Numbered from the stretch's first letter, positions 20,862 to 30,352 are shown. The stretch: 47,949 bases of DNA from Candidatus Lactobacillus pullistercoris (GCA_018883635.1 JAHLFT010000018.1:1-47949), one strand, 5' to 3'. A program made the numbers and translations. The notes: a model not told the origin generated them from the sequence alone.

Positions 20862-21491
20862 TTATTTACTATGTGATTTTTTATACCAATAGTAGATTCC
20901 AAATGGAACCATATTTTCTTGTTTCTTTTCAATTCTGTTAATATTGCTTCTATGACTCCAAAAGATCAATATAACAAGTAATCCACTGATAATGCTCAAG
21001 GCAATATCGTGAAAAAAGAAAGATGCAATGAAAATCAGAACTATTGAGATTAAGCTAGATAGGGAAACCATACTAGTGATAAATAATAAGGGGAAGAAAA
21101 TTAATGCACATATTAAAAAGAAATGGACATTATATCCTAATAAAAAACCAGCTGATGTTGCGACAGCTTTTCCACCTTTGAATTTTAAAAAGATTGAAAA
21201 TGCATGTCCTAAAATAGCTACAAATCCAAAAATAAGGCAAAGATAATGTGGGTGTAGATTAAAGAAAACGGGAATTAAAGTAGCAATCGTTCCTTTAAAA
21301 AAATCAATTAAGAAAACAATGATACCCGCTTTAGGCCCCAATACTCTAAAGGTATTAGTGGTTCCGATATTTCCCGATCCAAATTTTCTTATATCTTTAT
21401 TGAAAAAAACTTTTCCAATAATCACACCGGTCGGAAATGACCCTATCAAATATGCTAAAATAATTAACGATATAGTTTTTAATATTGACAT
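20862..21491 (-). CDS. plsY: Acyl-phosphate glycerol-3-phosphate acyltransferase PlsY
   Basis: Membrane enzyme that transfers an acyl group from acyl-phosphate to glycerol-3-phosphate, the first step of phospholipid synthesis in Gram-positive bacteria. Five hydrophobic helices are visible. The conserved cytoplasmic motifs are GSFPTGVIIGK, GSGNIGTTNTFRVLGPKAG and LGHAFSIFLKFKGGKAVATSAG. The length of 209 is normal. It is divergent from parE, the same arrangement as yneS-parEC in B. subtilis. The DegV/FakB proteins elsewhere in the window feed the same acyl-phosphate pool. Confidence 0.96.
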   Translation of the reverse strand: MSILKTISLIILAYLIGSFPTGVIIGKVFFNKDIRKFGSGNIGTTNTFRVLGPKAGIIVFLIDFFKGTIATLIPVFFNLHPHYLCLIFGFVAILGHAFSIFLKFKGGKAVATSAGFLLGYNVHFFLICALIFFPLLFITSMVSLSSLISIVLIFIASFFFHDIALSIISGLLVILIFWSHRSNINRIEKKQENMVPFGIYYWYKKSHSK

Positions 21492-21594
21492 AATTTAACA
21501 ACTCCATTTAATCTATGGATATTTTAGCAAAATTTTACTTGTAAATATATGAAGTTGTCAAAATTTACTAAACTAAATAAGAGAGGGAATTTTA

Positions 21595-23541
21595 GTGGCT
21601 AAAGCTAATACATATGATGATTCTTCAATTCAAATATTACATGGACTAGAAGCGGTTCGCAAACGCCCAGGAATGTATATTGGTTCTACAGATATACATG
21701 GATTGAATCAATTGGTTTATGAAATTGTCGATAATTCAGTTGATGAAGCAATGGCTGGATATGGTAAAGAAATAGATGTAACTATTCATAAAGATAATAG
21801 CGTTACTGTACGGGATTTTGGTCGAGGAATGCCGACAGGTATGCATAAATCAGGCAAACCTACTATTGAAGTAATTCTTACCGTTTTACATGCTGGTGGT
21901 AAGTTTACTGAGCAAAATTATAAAACTTCCGGAGGACTTCATGGTGTAGGTTCTTCTGTTGTAAATGCTTTATCTAGTTATATGAAGGTGCGAGTAGTTC
22001 GTGGTAGTAAAGCTTACGAAGAGGAATTTGAAAATGGTGGTCACCCGGTTGGCACCTTAAAATGTTTAGGACCAACTAAAGATAAGACAGGAACAACAAT
22101 AACCTTTAAACCTGACCCAACAGTTTTTTCTACTGTTAAATATAAATATGAAACTATTCAAGAACGGATCAGAGAATCTGCATTTTTGCTTAAAGGGGTT
22201 ACGTTTAATTTAACTGATGAACGTGAACCCGAACATCATGATAGTTTCAAATATGATGACGGCATTAAATCATTTGTTAAATATCTAAATGAAGGTAAAG
22301 GTACCATTAGCGATGTTTTTTATTTTGAAGGCAAGCAAGATGGTATGGAAATTGAATTTAGTGGTCAATATAGCGATGGTTATTCTGAGAGTTTAGTTTC
22401 TTTTGTTAATAATGTTAGAACTGCTGATGGTGGTACTCATGAAGTGGGTGCTAGAAGTGGTTTTACAAGGGCATTTAATGATTATGCCAAAAAACAAGGT
22501 TTGTTTACAAAAAAAGATAAAAACATTGATGGTTCAGATTATCGTGAAGGTTTAAGTGCGGTTTTATCAATTAAAATTCCAGAAGAACTGCTTGAATTTG
22601 AAGGACAAACTAAAGGAAAATTAGGTACCCCTCAAGCTAGATCCGCTGTTGATTCATTAGTTTATGAAAAAATGTCTTATTATCTAATGGAGAATGGTGA
22701 ACTAGCACAAGATTTAGTTAAAAAGGCACAAAGGGCTCGTGATGCTCGTGAAGCTGCGAAAAAAGCTCGAGATGAAAGTCGAAATGGTAAAAAGCGGCGT
22801 AAGAAGGAAGTTCTATCGGGTAAATTAACCCCCGCGCAATCAAAGAATCCTAAGAAAAATGAACTATTTTTAGTTGAAGGGGATTCCGCTGGTGGTTCTG
22901 CAAAACAAGGGCGCGATCGCCGTTTTCAAGCTATTTTGCCTTTACGTGGAAAAGTATTGAACACCCAAAAAGCCAAGTTACAAGATATCTTCAAAAATGA
23001 AGAAATAAATACGATGATTTATACCATTGGTGCTGGGGTCGGAACGGAATTTAAAATTGAAGATTCTAATTACGATAAAGTTATTATTATGACAGATGCC
23101 GATGATGATGGTGCTCACATCCAAATTTTATTGCTGACATTCTTCTATCGATATATGCGGCCAATGATTGAGCAAGGCAAAGTTTATATTGCTTTGCCTC
23201 CTCTTTATCGTTTGCAAAAAGGTCATGGTAAAAAGGCACAAGTAAAATATGATTGGACCGATGAAGAATTAGCTGATGATGAAAAGAAAATGGGACGTGG
23301 TTATGCTTTACAACGTTTCAAGGGTTTAGGAGAAATGAATGCTGAACAATTATGGCAGACTACTATGAATCCTGAATCAAGAATGTTGATTAGAGTAAGA
23401 ATCGATGATGCAGCTTTAGCTGAGAGAAGAGTCACGACCTTAATGGGTGATAAAGTTGCGGCTAGAAGAAAGTGGATAGAAGATAACGTTAAGTTTAGAA
23501 TGGGCGAAGATGGCTCACTTTTAGACGCAGATAATGAATAA
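21595..23541 (+). CDS. parE: DNA topoisomerase IV subunit B
   Basis: ATPase subunit of topoisomerase IV, which unlinks sister chromosomes. The GHKL ATPase region shows HGLEAVRKRPGMYIGST and EIVDNSVDEA. The ATP-lid G-loop is GGLHGVGSSVVNALS. The C-terminal Toprim domain has EGDSAGGSAKQGRDR and TDADDDGAHI. Start is GTG 21595 after GAGAGGG. The 648-residue length is normal, and QIL after HGLEAV region and pairing with parC distinguish it from GyrB. parC follows 20 nt downstream. Confidence 0.96.
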   Translation: MAKANTYDDSSIQILHGLEAVRKRPGMYIGSTDIHGLNQLVYEIVDNSVDEAMAGYGKEIDVTIHKDNSVTVRDFGRGMPTGMHKSGKPTIEVILTVLHAGGKFTEQNYKTSGGLHGVGSSVVNALSSYMKVRVVRGSKAYEEEFENGGHPVGTLKCLGPTKDKTGTTITFKPDPTVFSTVKYKYETIQERIRESAFLLKGVTFNLTDEREPEHHDSFKYDDGIKSFVKYLNEGKGTISDVFYFEGKQDGMEIEFSGQYSDGYSESLVSFVNNVRTADGGTHEVGARSGFTRAFNDYAKKQGLFTKKDKNIDGSDYREGLSAVLSIKIPEELLEFEGQTKGKLGTPQARSAVDSLVYEKMSYYLMENGELAQDLVKKAQRARDAREAAKKARDESRNGKKRRKKEVLSGKLTPAQSKNPKKNELFLVEGDSAGGSAKQGRDRRFQAILPLRGKVLNTQKAKLQDIFKNEEINTMIYTIGAGVGTEFKIEDSNYDKVIIMTDADDDGAHIQILLLTFFYRYMRPMIEQGKVYIALPPLYRLQKGHGKKAQVKYDWTDEELADDEKKMGRGYALQRFKGLGEMNAEQLWQTTMNPESRMLIRVRIDDAALAERRVTTLMGDKVAARRKWIEDNVKFRMGEDGSLLDADNE

Positions 23542-23561
23542 ATAAGAAGGTAACAATTTTA

Positions 23562-26039
23562 ATGGCAACAAAAGAACGAATTCGAGAAATGCCGTTAGAG
23601 CAGGTGATGGGTGAACGTTTTGGAAGATATTCAAAATATATTATCCAAGAGCGTGCCTTACCAGATATTAGAGATGGTCTTAAGCCAGTTCAACGTCGTA
23701 TTCTTTATGCAATGTATCAAGATAATAATACATTCGATAAACCATTTAAAAAGGCAGCAAAGGCTGTCGGAAATATTATGGGTAACTTTCACCCACATGG
23801 TGATAGTTCCATTTATGGTGCTTTAGTTCACTTATCTCAAGATTGGAAGATGCGTGAACCACTGGTTGAAATGCACGGAAATAATGGTTCAATGGATGGC
23901 GATGGCCCAGCTGCCATGCGTTATACTGAATCACGTTTAAGTAAAATTTCTAATAAATTACTTGAAAATATTGATAAAGATACAGTTAATATGGTTCTTA
24001 ATTTTGATGATACAGAATATGAACCAACTGTATTGCCAGCACAGTTTCCTAATTTATTAGTAAATGGTTCAACAGGTATTTCAGCGGGTTATGCTACAGA
24101 AATTCCACCTCATAATTTAGCTGAAGTTATTGATGCGACAATATATTTGCTCAAACATCATGATGCAGATTTGGAAGATTTGATGAAATTTGTAAAAGGT
24201 CCAGATTTTCCAACTGGCGCTGTTATCATGGGAACCAAAGGTATTAAAGAAGCTTATGAAACCGGACGTGGAAGAATACAAGTTAGAGCCAAAACAAGTA
24301 TTCAAGAAATTAGAGGACATCGTCAGCAAATAGTTGCAACAGAAGTTCCTTTTGACGTTAATAAAGCATTATTAGTCAAAAAGATTGATGAAATTCGGTT
24401 GAATAAAGAGATCGATGGAATTGCTGAAGTTCGAGATGAAACTGATAGGCATGGTCTATCAATTGTTGTTGAACTAAAGAAGAATGCTGACGCAAAAAAT
24501 ATTTTAAATTATTTATTTAAAAATACTGATTTGCAAGTTTCTTATAACTTTAATATGGTGGCAATTGACCATATGACGCCTGTCCAGGTTGGATTGAAAC
24601 GAATTTTATCATCATACTTGAAACATGATGAAGAAGTTATAACAAAGAGAACAAAATTTGATCTAAAAAAGGCGGAAGATCGTCTTGAAATAATAGAAGG
24701 TCTTATCCATGCAATGGATATTTTAGATCAAGTAATTAAAACAATTCGTGCATCTAAAAATAAAGCGGATGCAAAAAATAACTTAATTAAAGAATTCAGT
24801 TTTAGTGAACGTCAAGCAGAAGCTATTGTATCTTTGCAGTTATATCATTTAACTAATACAGATGTGGACGCATTAGTTGAAGAACAAGACGACTTAAATA
24901 AAAAAGTTATTGAATATAAGAAATTATTATCAGATAGAGCCACTCTTGAACGTCAAATAATTAAAGAATTAAAAGCAGTAAAAAAAGAATTTGCTAGTCC
25001 CCGTCGAACTGAAATTTCTGAGCAGAGTGCTAAAGTTGAAATTGATGAAAAAGCTTTAGTTGCCGATGAAAAAGTTAGAGTTTTAGTAAGTAAAGATGGA
25101 TACTTAAAGCGTTCATCTATTCGTTCATATCAATCTTCTGATGAAAATGAAAATGGTTTACCAGAAAATGATAAAGTTGTTTTTGAAAAGACTACTTCAA
25201 CGTTAGCTAATTTGTATTTATTTACTAATAAAGGTAATTTGATATATCGTCCAGTACACGAATTAACTGAAGTTAAATGGAAAGAAACTGGACAACACTT
25301 ATCTCAAGAAATTGGTTTAGCACCTGATGAAAAAATTATCAGAGTCTTTGATTTTGATAAATTGGATCAAAAGATCAATTTCTTGTTGGCAACTAATGAT
25401 GGATATATTAAGCAAGTTAGCTTAGAAAACTTGCAACCAACAAGAACTTATCGTTCACGTGCAATGACTGCGATGAGGATGAAGACTAAAGATAGTCGAG
25501 TATTGCAAGTAAATACATTAGCAGCAAATAGTGATAATGAAATCACTTTATTTACACATAAAGCATATGCAGTTCGCTTCGACGTCAATGAAATTCCTGA
25601 ATCTGGCGGTAAAGCTATTGGTGTGAAATCAGTTAACTTAAAAGATGATGACTTTGTAGTTGGCTATGTAGTAATTGATCCTAAGTACCTTGATTTAATT
25701 AAAGTTGGGTTAATTACTCAAAGAGGTGCCTTTAAGCAATTTAAATTAGAATTAGTAAATAAAGTTTCGCGTGCTAAACGTGGAGTTCTAGTACTAAGAG
25801 AACTTAAGACTAAGCCACATCGAATTGCGTTACTTATTTCTTATGGTCAAAATCATATTCTAAAGATGACAACTTCAAGTGATCGCCACATGGATATTAA
25901 AACTAATGAGTTCCCACTCGGTAATCGTTATTCTAATGGTTCGTTTATTATTGATCCAACGGTTGACGGAACCCCTGTTAATATTGAATTAGGGCGACCT
26001 TTGAGCAATCAAAACGAAGATGTTTCTGAACTATTCTAA
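23562..26039 (+). CDS. parC: DNA topoisomerase IV subunit A
   Basis: DNA-cleaving subunit of topoisomerase IV. The active-site tyrosine is Y121 in AAMRYTESRLS. The quinolone-resistance-determining region is HPHGDSSIYGAL (79-90). Ser82 (E. coli Ser80 equivalent) is kept, but the position of the usual acidic residue is Gly86. The C-terminal beta-pinwheel region covers about 500-825. The length is 825. It is in an operon with parE and ends in a strong terminator. Confidence 0.96.
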   Translation: MATKERIREMPLEQVMGERFGRYSKYIIQERALPDIRDGLKPVQRRILYAMYQDNNTFDKPFKKAAKAVGNIMGNFHPHGDSSIYGALVHLSQDWKMREPLVEMHGNNGSMDGDGPAAMRYTESRLSKISNKLLENIDKDTVNMVLNFDDTEYEPTVLPAQFPNLLVNGSTGISAGYATEIPPHNLAEVIDATIYLLKHHDADLEDLMKFVKGPDFPTGAVIMGTKGIKEAYETGRGRIQVRAKTSIQEIRGHRQQIVATEVPFDVNKALLVKKIDEIRLNKEIDGIAEVRDETDRHGLSIVVELKKNADAKNILNYLFKNTDLQVSYNFNMVAIDHMTPVQVGLKRILSSYLKHDEEVITKRTKFDLKKAEDRLEIIEGLIHAMDILDQVIKTIRASKNKADAKNNLIKEFSFSERQAEAIVSLQLYHLTNTDVDALVEEQDDLNKKVIEYKKLLSDRATLERQIIKELKAVKKEFASPRRTEISEQSAKVEIDEKALVADEKVRVLVSKDGYLKRSSIRSYQSSDENENGLPENDKVVFEKTTSTLANLYLFTNKGNLIYRPVHELTEVKWKETGQHLSQEIGLAPDEKIIRVFDFDKLDQKINFLLATNDGYIKQVSLENLQPTRTYRSRAMTAMRMKTKDSRVLQVNTLAANSDNEITLFTHKAYAVRFDVNEIPESGGKAIGVKSVNLKDDDFVVGYVVIDPKYLDLIKVGLITQRGAFKQFKLELVNKVSRAKRGVLVLRELKTKPHRIALLISYGQNHILKMTTSSDRHMDIKTNEFPLGNRYSNGSFIIDPTVDGTPVNIELGRPLSNQNEDVSELF

Positions 26040-26059
26040 AAAATTATAAAGTAAAATTG

Positions 26060-26098
26060 AGAGTGTCAAGGCATAAGCTTTGACACTCTTGTTTTTTA
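26060..26098 (+). terminator. Terminator after parC
   Basis: Hairpin with AGAGTGTCAA at 26060-26069 and its complement at 26080-26089, then a GTTTTTT tail. Confidence 0.9.
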
Positions 26099-26161
26099 GG
26101 TAGACAATGATTATGGTATGAGTTTTAGGTTATTAACATATAAAGAAAGAAGATAATTATA

Positions 26162-27118
26162 ATGCCAAAAACAGATACAATACTTTCAGCAAAGTCACTT
26201 AGATATTTTTTACAATTAATTGATACGATGAATTATACCCAAGCTGCACAAATTTTAGGTATTACGCAACCTGCCTTAACTCAGCAAATCAAGAAATTAG
26301 AACACGCAATTGGAGCCCCATTATTTGGTCAAATGGGTAAAAAACTTTATTTGACTGAAGCAGGTAAAGAAATGCAAACAGCAGCTGTAGAGCTTCTTGA
26401 TACGATTAATTCCGTTGTAGATAATATTCAAGAATTTACACAAGCAGACAAAGGTAATATCGCAATTGGAGTATTGGGGAGTCTCGATACTGATCTTTTC
26501 CGTCAGTTTTTGATTGCATTTAATCAAAAATATCCAAAAATAAATATTCAAATTGCTGCTTATAACCGCGAAGATTTATGGCGGAATCTAGATAACAATT
26601 CAATTGATTTAGCAATTATGAATTTGCCTGATAATACTAAGAGAGATGAAATTAATCTCCAACATCAATATAATCATGAAGCAATTTTCAAAGATCGGTT
26701 ATTAATATTAACTCATAAGGATTCTGTAGAAGCTGGAAAAGAATATCCAATTTCAAGATTTTTACGGAGAAAATGGGTTTCATATCCTGAAAATTATTAT
26801 TTAACTCAGTTAATGACTGAATATTTTGGGAATAAAAATAAACTCAATGTACCTTTAACATTTTCTAAAACCCAAAGCTTAATTAAAACTGCTCAAGAGA
26901 CTGAATATGATACTTATATCAGAAAATCATATTATGTAGCTCATAAGAAGGAAATAAAATTAACGCCAGTTTATCTAAAGAAAGATAAGAAATTTGAAAT
27001 TTCTTTGGTATATAGAAAAGGTAAATTAGAGATTCCAAGAATTAAAAACTTATTGAAAGAATGGAATATTTTCTTGGATAAAAAGGATTATTCTAGTAGA
27101 CTAGAAGAGAATGATTAA
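26162..27118 (+). CDS. LysR family transcriptional regulator
   Basis: DNA-binding regulator. The N-terminal winged helix-turn-helix is canonical ([21 protein letters not shown], then [21 protein letters not shown]; residues about 13-58). It is followed by a linker helix and an effector domain from about residue 95 ([13 protein letters not shown]). The length of 318 is slightly above the usual 300. It lies 26 nt upstream of ppaC on the same strand with no terminator between, so the two are probably cotranscribed. Its target and ligand cannot be read from the sequence; a malolactic or CysR-like role would be a guess. Confidence 0.92.
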   Translation: MPKTDTILSAKSLRYFLQLIDTMNYTQAAQILGITQPALTQQIKKLEHAIGAPLFGQMGKKLYLTEAGKEMQTAAVELLDTINSVVDNIQEFTQADKGNIAIGVLGSLDTDLFRQFLIAFNQKYPKINIQIAAYNREDLWRNLDNNSIDLAIMNLPDNTKRDEINLQHQYNHEAIFKDRLLILTHKDSVEAGKEYPISRFLRRKWVSYPENYYLTQLMTEYFGNKNKLNVPLTFSKTQSLIKTAQETEYDTYIRKSYYVAHKKEIKLTPVYLKKDKKFEISLVYRKGKLEIPRIKNLLKEWNIFLDKKDYSSRLEEND

Positions 27119-27144
27119 GACCATATAAAGAAAGAGGAATTTTA

Positions 27145-28080
27145 ATGGAAAAAGAATTAGTTTTTGGTCATCAAAATCCAGATACTGATGCAATTGGTAC
27201 TGCAATTGCCTTTTCATATTTACAAAATAAATTAGGTTATAACACTGAAGCTGTTGCTTTGGGAGAACCAAATGATGAAACTGCTTATGCATTGAAGAAA
27301 TTTGGCTTTGATGCTCCACGTGTTATTAAGAATGCTTCTGATGAAGTTAAAGCAGTTATGTTGGTTGATCATAATGAACCTCAACAAAGTGTCGCAGATA
27401 TTGATAAAGTTAAGGTTACTCATGTTGTAGATCACCACAGAATTATGAACTTTAATACTGCAGATCCTTTATACTACCGTGCAGAGCCAATGGGCTGTAC
27501 TTCAACTATTGTTTGGAAGATGTTCAATGAAAAAGATATTGTTATTCCAGAAAAATTAGCTGGGTTAATGTTATCAGCAATTATTTCCGATACTCTTTTA
27601 TTGAAGTCACCAACAACAACTGATGATGATAAAAAGGCTGTAGAAGCTTTAGCAAAAATTGCTAATGTTGATTACAAAGAATATGGTCTTGCTATGCTTA
27701 AAGCAGGAACAAATATCGCTTCTAAGTCTGAAGATGAATTAATTGATTTAGATGCTAAGAGCTTTAATTTGAATGGTAAAAATATTCGTGTGGCTCAAAT
27801 TAATGTAGTTGATTTACCAGAAGCATTAGAACGTAAGGAAGCATTTTTAAAGTCAATGCAAAAATCATCTGATGATAATAATTATGATATGTTTATGTTG
27901 CTAATTACTAACATCTTAGATTCTGATTCTGAAGCATTGGTTGTTGGTTCTGAAGAAAACAAAGCACTCTTTGAAAAAGCTTTTGATACCAAATTAAATG
28001 ATTCTGAGGTTAAACTTCCTGGCGTTGTTTCAAGAAAGAAACAAGTTGTCCCACCTTTGACTGAAGCATTTGGAGGTTAG
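27145..28080 (+). CDS. ppaC: Manganese-dependent inorganic pyrophosphatase (family II)
   Basis: Hydrolyses pyrophosphate to phosphate in the cytoplasm, pulling biosynthetic reactions forward. It is a DHH-family two-domain enzyme. The metal ligands are visible: H9, D13 and D15 ([12 protein letters not shown]), D75, H97 within DHH (96-98) and D149. The C-terminal SRKKQ substrate-binding motif lies near 296-300. The 311-residue length is normal. The ribosome binding site is AGAGGA. It follows the LysR gene closely and ends in a terminator. Confidence 0.97.
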   Translation: MEKELVFGHQNPDTDAIGTAIAFSYLQNKLGYNTEAVALGEPNDETAYALKKFGFDAPRVIKNASDEVKAVMLVDHNEPQQSVADIDKVKVTHVVDHHRIMNFNTADPLYYRAEPMGCTSTIVWKMFNEKDIVIPEKLAGLMLSAIISDTLLLKSPTTTDDDKKAVEALAKIANVDYKEYGLAMLKAGTNIASKSEDELIDLDAKSFNLNGKNIRVAQINVVDLPEALERKEAFLKSMQKSSDDNNYDMFMLLITNILDSDSEALVVGSEENKALFEKAFDTKLNDSEVKLPGVVSRKKQVVPPLTEAFGG

Positions 28081-28098
28081 AGAAGACCTAAATATTAG

Positions 28099-28130
28099 AA
28101 AAAGGGGATCCTAGAAAGATCTCTTTTTTT
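28099..28130 (+). terminator. Terminator after ppaC
   Basis: Inverted repeat (A-tract plus GGGGATC at 28099-28110, GATCTC plus T-tract at 28118-28129). Confidence 0.85.
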
Positions 28131-28151
28131 ATTGAAGGAGTATTTTATTAT

Positions 28152-28739
28152 ATGGAAAACTACCCACAATTAAATTTAGATGCATTGTCAGGTCCAATTG
28201 CTATATTAAATACCTCGTTAGGTACAATAAAAATAAAGCTTTTTGAAAAGCAAGCACCTATGACAGTAGAAAATTTTATTCGGCTATCTGAAAAAGGATA
28301 CTATGACAAGACAATTTTTCATCGTGTTATCAGTGATTTTATGATTCAAGGTGGGGATCCTAAGGGTGATGGAACAGGCGGCTCCAGTATCTGGGGGCAC
28401 CCCTTTGAAGATGAATTTTCAAATAAAGTATTTAATCTTCGCGGTGCACTTTCAATGGCAAATTCGGGACCTAACACTAATGGTAGTCAATTTTTCATTG
28501 TCCAAAACAAGAACATGCCTAAAAGATTTATCAGAGAAATGGAACCAGCAGGTTATCCAAAAGAAATAATAAAGGCATATAAGCAGGGAGGAACACCTTG
28601 GCTTGATGGACGTCATACTGTTTTTGGTCAAGTAGTATCGGGTATGGATGTAGTCGATAAAATTGCAAAGGTTAAAAAAGATCAAATGGACAAACCTTTG
28701 AAAGATGTCACCATTAATTCTATTAAAATTAAAAAGTAA
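28152..28739 (+). CDS. ppiB: Peptidyl-prolyl cis-trans isomerase (cyclophilin type)
   Basis: Cytoplasmic cyclophilin that speeds proline isomerisation in folding proteins. Core motifs are TVENFIRLSEKGYYDKTIFH, then HRVISDFMIQGGDPKGDGTG, ALSMANSGPNTNGSQFFIV and the HTVFGQVVSGMDVVDKI segment. There is no signal peptide, so it is not a secreted lipoprotein cyclophilin. The 195-residue length is normal. An ATG start follows GAAGGAG at 28134-28140. Confidence 0.95.
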   Translation: MENYPQLNLDALSGPIAILNTSLGTIKIKLFEKQAPMTVENFIRLSEKGYYDKTIFHRVISDFMIQGGDPKGDGTGGSSIWGHPFEDEFSNKVFNLRGALSMANSGPNTNGSQFFIVQNKNMPKRFIREMEPAGYPKEIIKAYKQGGTPWLDGRHTVFGQVVSGMDVVDKIAKVKKDQMDKPLKDVTINSIKIKK

Positions 28740-28744
28740 TATAC

Positions 28745-28783
28745 AAAAAAAGACTTCGATAAAATACTTTCGAAGTCTTTTTA
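28745..28783. terminator. Terminator after ppiB
   Basis: Inverted repeat AAAAAGACTTCGA (28747-28759) with complement at 28770-28782. It can also serve the convergent XRE pseudogene. Confidence 0.9.
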
Positions 28784-28803
28784 TATATGATTGTTTTAAA
28801 GTA

Positions 28804-29171
28804 TTAATTATTACTATTATCAATTTCTTTAAGCAAGGTGATAAATGCTTTACTAATATGTTCCGCTTGTTCATTGGGTAGTTTTCTTAATCCATTGGTG
28901 ACTTTTTGAATAAAAGCGGGGGGTACTATCATAATTTTCAACAATTCTTACTTTTTTAAAACGATAAGCATTATTGATGATATCTGGCGTCGTAGTATTT
29001 AAAGCTCGAGCTATAGAATCAAGTTTTTGTATACTAATATTTTGGTTTTTCGTTCTTTCTAAACGAGAAATAAAGTTGACTGAGGAGCTCACTTAATTCG
29101 GCTAAATCTTCCTGAGTCAATTTTTGTTCACGTCTGCGACGTGAAATTTCATCTCCTAAATTAATGCTCAT
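28804..29171 (-). pseudogene. XRE family helix-turn-helix regulator, frameshifted twice
   Basis: An XRE-type regulator of about 120 residues when the frames are joined. Reading from ATG 29171 gives an HTH start (LGDEISRRRREQKLTQEDLAEL). The frame breaks at about 29085-29093; the second frame continues the recognition helix (VNFISRLERTKNQNISIQKLDSIARAL). A second break falls in a run of six C on the minus strand (28918-28923); the third frame gives a short C-terminal tail ending at TAA 28804-28806. A GGGGG ribosome binding site precedes the start. The homopolymer break could be a sequencing error or phase-variable slippage, but the first break is not in a simple run. No protein with a complete HTH can be made as written. 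Confidence 0.8.
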
Positions 29172-29611
29172 GAAGTTCTCGACCCCCTTCAATTTTATTA
29201 TAAGTAGATATCTATAGACTTATAATAAAATTTAATGGCAATATATACATGCATTTAATATAGAATTTTAACAAAATATTCTAATATATAACTAGATTTT
29301 AAAATGTAAAACAATATATCAACAATAGATGATTTTAAGATATTCAAAGGATAATTTTATTATAATTTTTGAAAATATAAACATGGCTGATTCTAGCTTT
29401 ATATAAAACTAAATAAATGATCCAAATCGTAATAAATATTTTTTATTAATGTATTTTTTATTAGTACTTTATTTTAAATTTTGCTTATTTATATTGAAAA
29501 TTTATGTATTTTTTCAGCAATTTTTTTAAAAAGACAAATTTGTTTTGCTTAATTAAGTATTATTGTTAATTAAAATACAGTAGAAGTGAATAGAGATAAA
29601 AGAGATAGATA

Positions 29612-29639
29612 ACTTCGTATAATATATATTATGTAAAGC
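29612..29639 (+). other. dif: dif site (chromosome dimer resolution)
   Basis: 28-bp site with two 11-bp arms, ACTTCGTATAA (29612-29622) and TTATGTAAAGC (29629-29639), around a 6-bp centre TATATA. Compared from memory with the B. subtilis dif site, it matches at 24 of 28 positions, including the whole centre. It lies where gene orientation switches, as expected for the terminus. XerC and XerD are the usual enzymes; xerC is at 16260. Confidence 0.85.
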
Positions 29640-29671
29640 AAATGAATAAAGAACTTGAGAATTCATTAAAG

Positions 29672-29714
29672 ATCAACAAATATTTAATTTTAATAAATAA
29701 GATCATTTGTTGAT
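29672..29714. repeat. Inverted repeat next to dif
   Basis: ATCAACAAAT at 29672-29681 and its perfect complement at 29705-29714, starting 32 bp past dif. Its role is unknown. Confidence 0.5.
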
Positions 29715-30022
29715 TGTGTGGCTAATAAGAATTGAATTTGAACTAATAACTAATACACAAAATTTATGATCAATTATGGTTTGCACACTAGATGAAACTA
29801 ACTTTTAGTTTTTAATTCCATATTGTTTTTTGTTTTTTTACTTCAATATCTTAATAAGTAAGCTTATTTAGTCAATTTATTAACTGTAGAGAATAAACTT
29901 AAGAGAATCGATCTTAGGTTTTAAATTGATTTTTAACTAGTTAATCTAATTGATAAAAATATAATAAAAAGTATGAGTATTTGCTTGGTCAATTTTAAGT
30001 GCATAAACGGGTAATTTTTAGC

Positions 30023-30061
30023 TGCTATCATTAAAACTATAATTTTAATGATAGCATTTTT
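30023..30061 (+). terminator. Orphan terminator-like hairpin
   Basis: Perfect 14-bp inverted repeat (30023-30036 and 30043-30056), 6-nt loop, then TTTTT. No plus-strand gene lies within 1.2 kb upstream, so it may end an unrecognised RNA or be a remnant. Confidence 0.6.
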
Positions 30062-30291
30062 AAGAGAAATAACTTAAAGTTATAGTTAATATTGATTAGC
30101 TGATGTTAAATTCCAGTCAAAAATTTTGAAGATAACTTGCATTGAGTTAAGTTTTGAGAGTTCCCAATTAAGAATTTAATTTATCATAAATAGGCTTAAA
30201 TTATTCAGATTTTTTGCTGAATTTTGGTATCTGACTTACTAGTTTATTTTGACTATTTTTATCAAATTCATCCTTCAATGCGAACATAGGT

Positions 30292-30320
30292 TTGCTATTT
30301 CTCCTCTTTCATGCTACAAT
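30292..30320 (+). promoter_or_regulatory. Promoter of the XerS-like recombinase gene
   Basis: TTGCTA (-35, 30292-30297), 17-bp spacer, TACAAT (-10, 30315-30320), 32 nt before the start codon. Confidence 0.7.
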
Positions 30321-30352
30321 ATGGCTAAAGAACAAGCTTAGGGAGAATTTTA

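Larger units (their letters stand above)
29172..30352. other. AT-rich terminus gap without genes
   Basis: A 1.18-kb stretch, extremely AT-rich, with no open frame that has a ribosome binding site and recognisable product. It holds a dif site (29612-29639), two TTAATTAA boxes (29549-29556 and 29566-29573), a 10-bp inverted repeat (29672-29681 with 29705-29714), an orphan terminator-like hairpin (30023-30061) and the promoter of the XerS-like gene. The rest shows no structure I can support. Confidence 0.8.

Noticed and set aside
29609-29642. Possible engineered loxP scar
   Set aside because: Only the left 13 bp match a loxP arm. The right side lacks the inverted repeat and fits a Firmicute dif arm, and the surroundings are natural terminus DNA.
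29638-29715. Short open frame (about 23 codons) starting just after dif
   Set aside because: No ribosome binding site, no recognisable product, and it overlaps an inverted repeat in very AT-rich DNA.
29172-30352. Mobile element or prophage remnant in the terminus gap
   Set aside because: No transposase fragments, no terminal repeats with target duplication and no phage gene traces. The recombinase nearby resembles XerS rather than a phage integrase.
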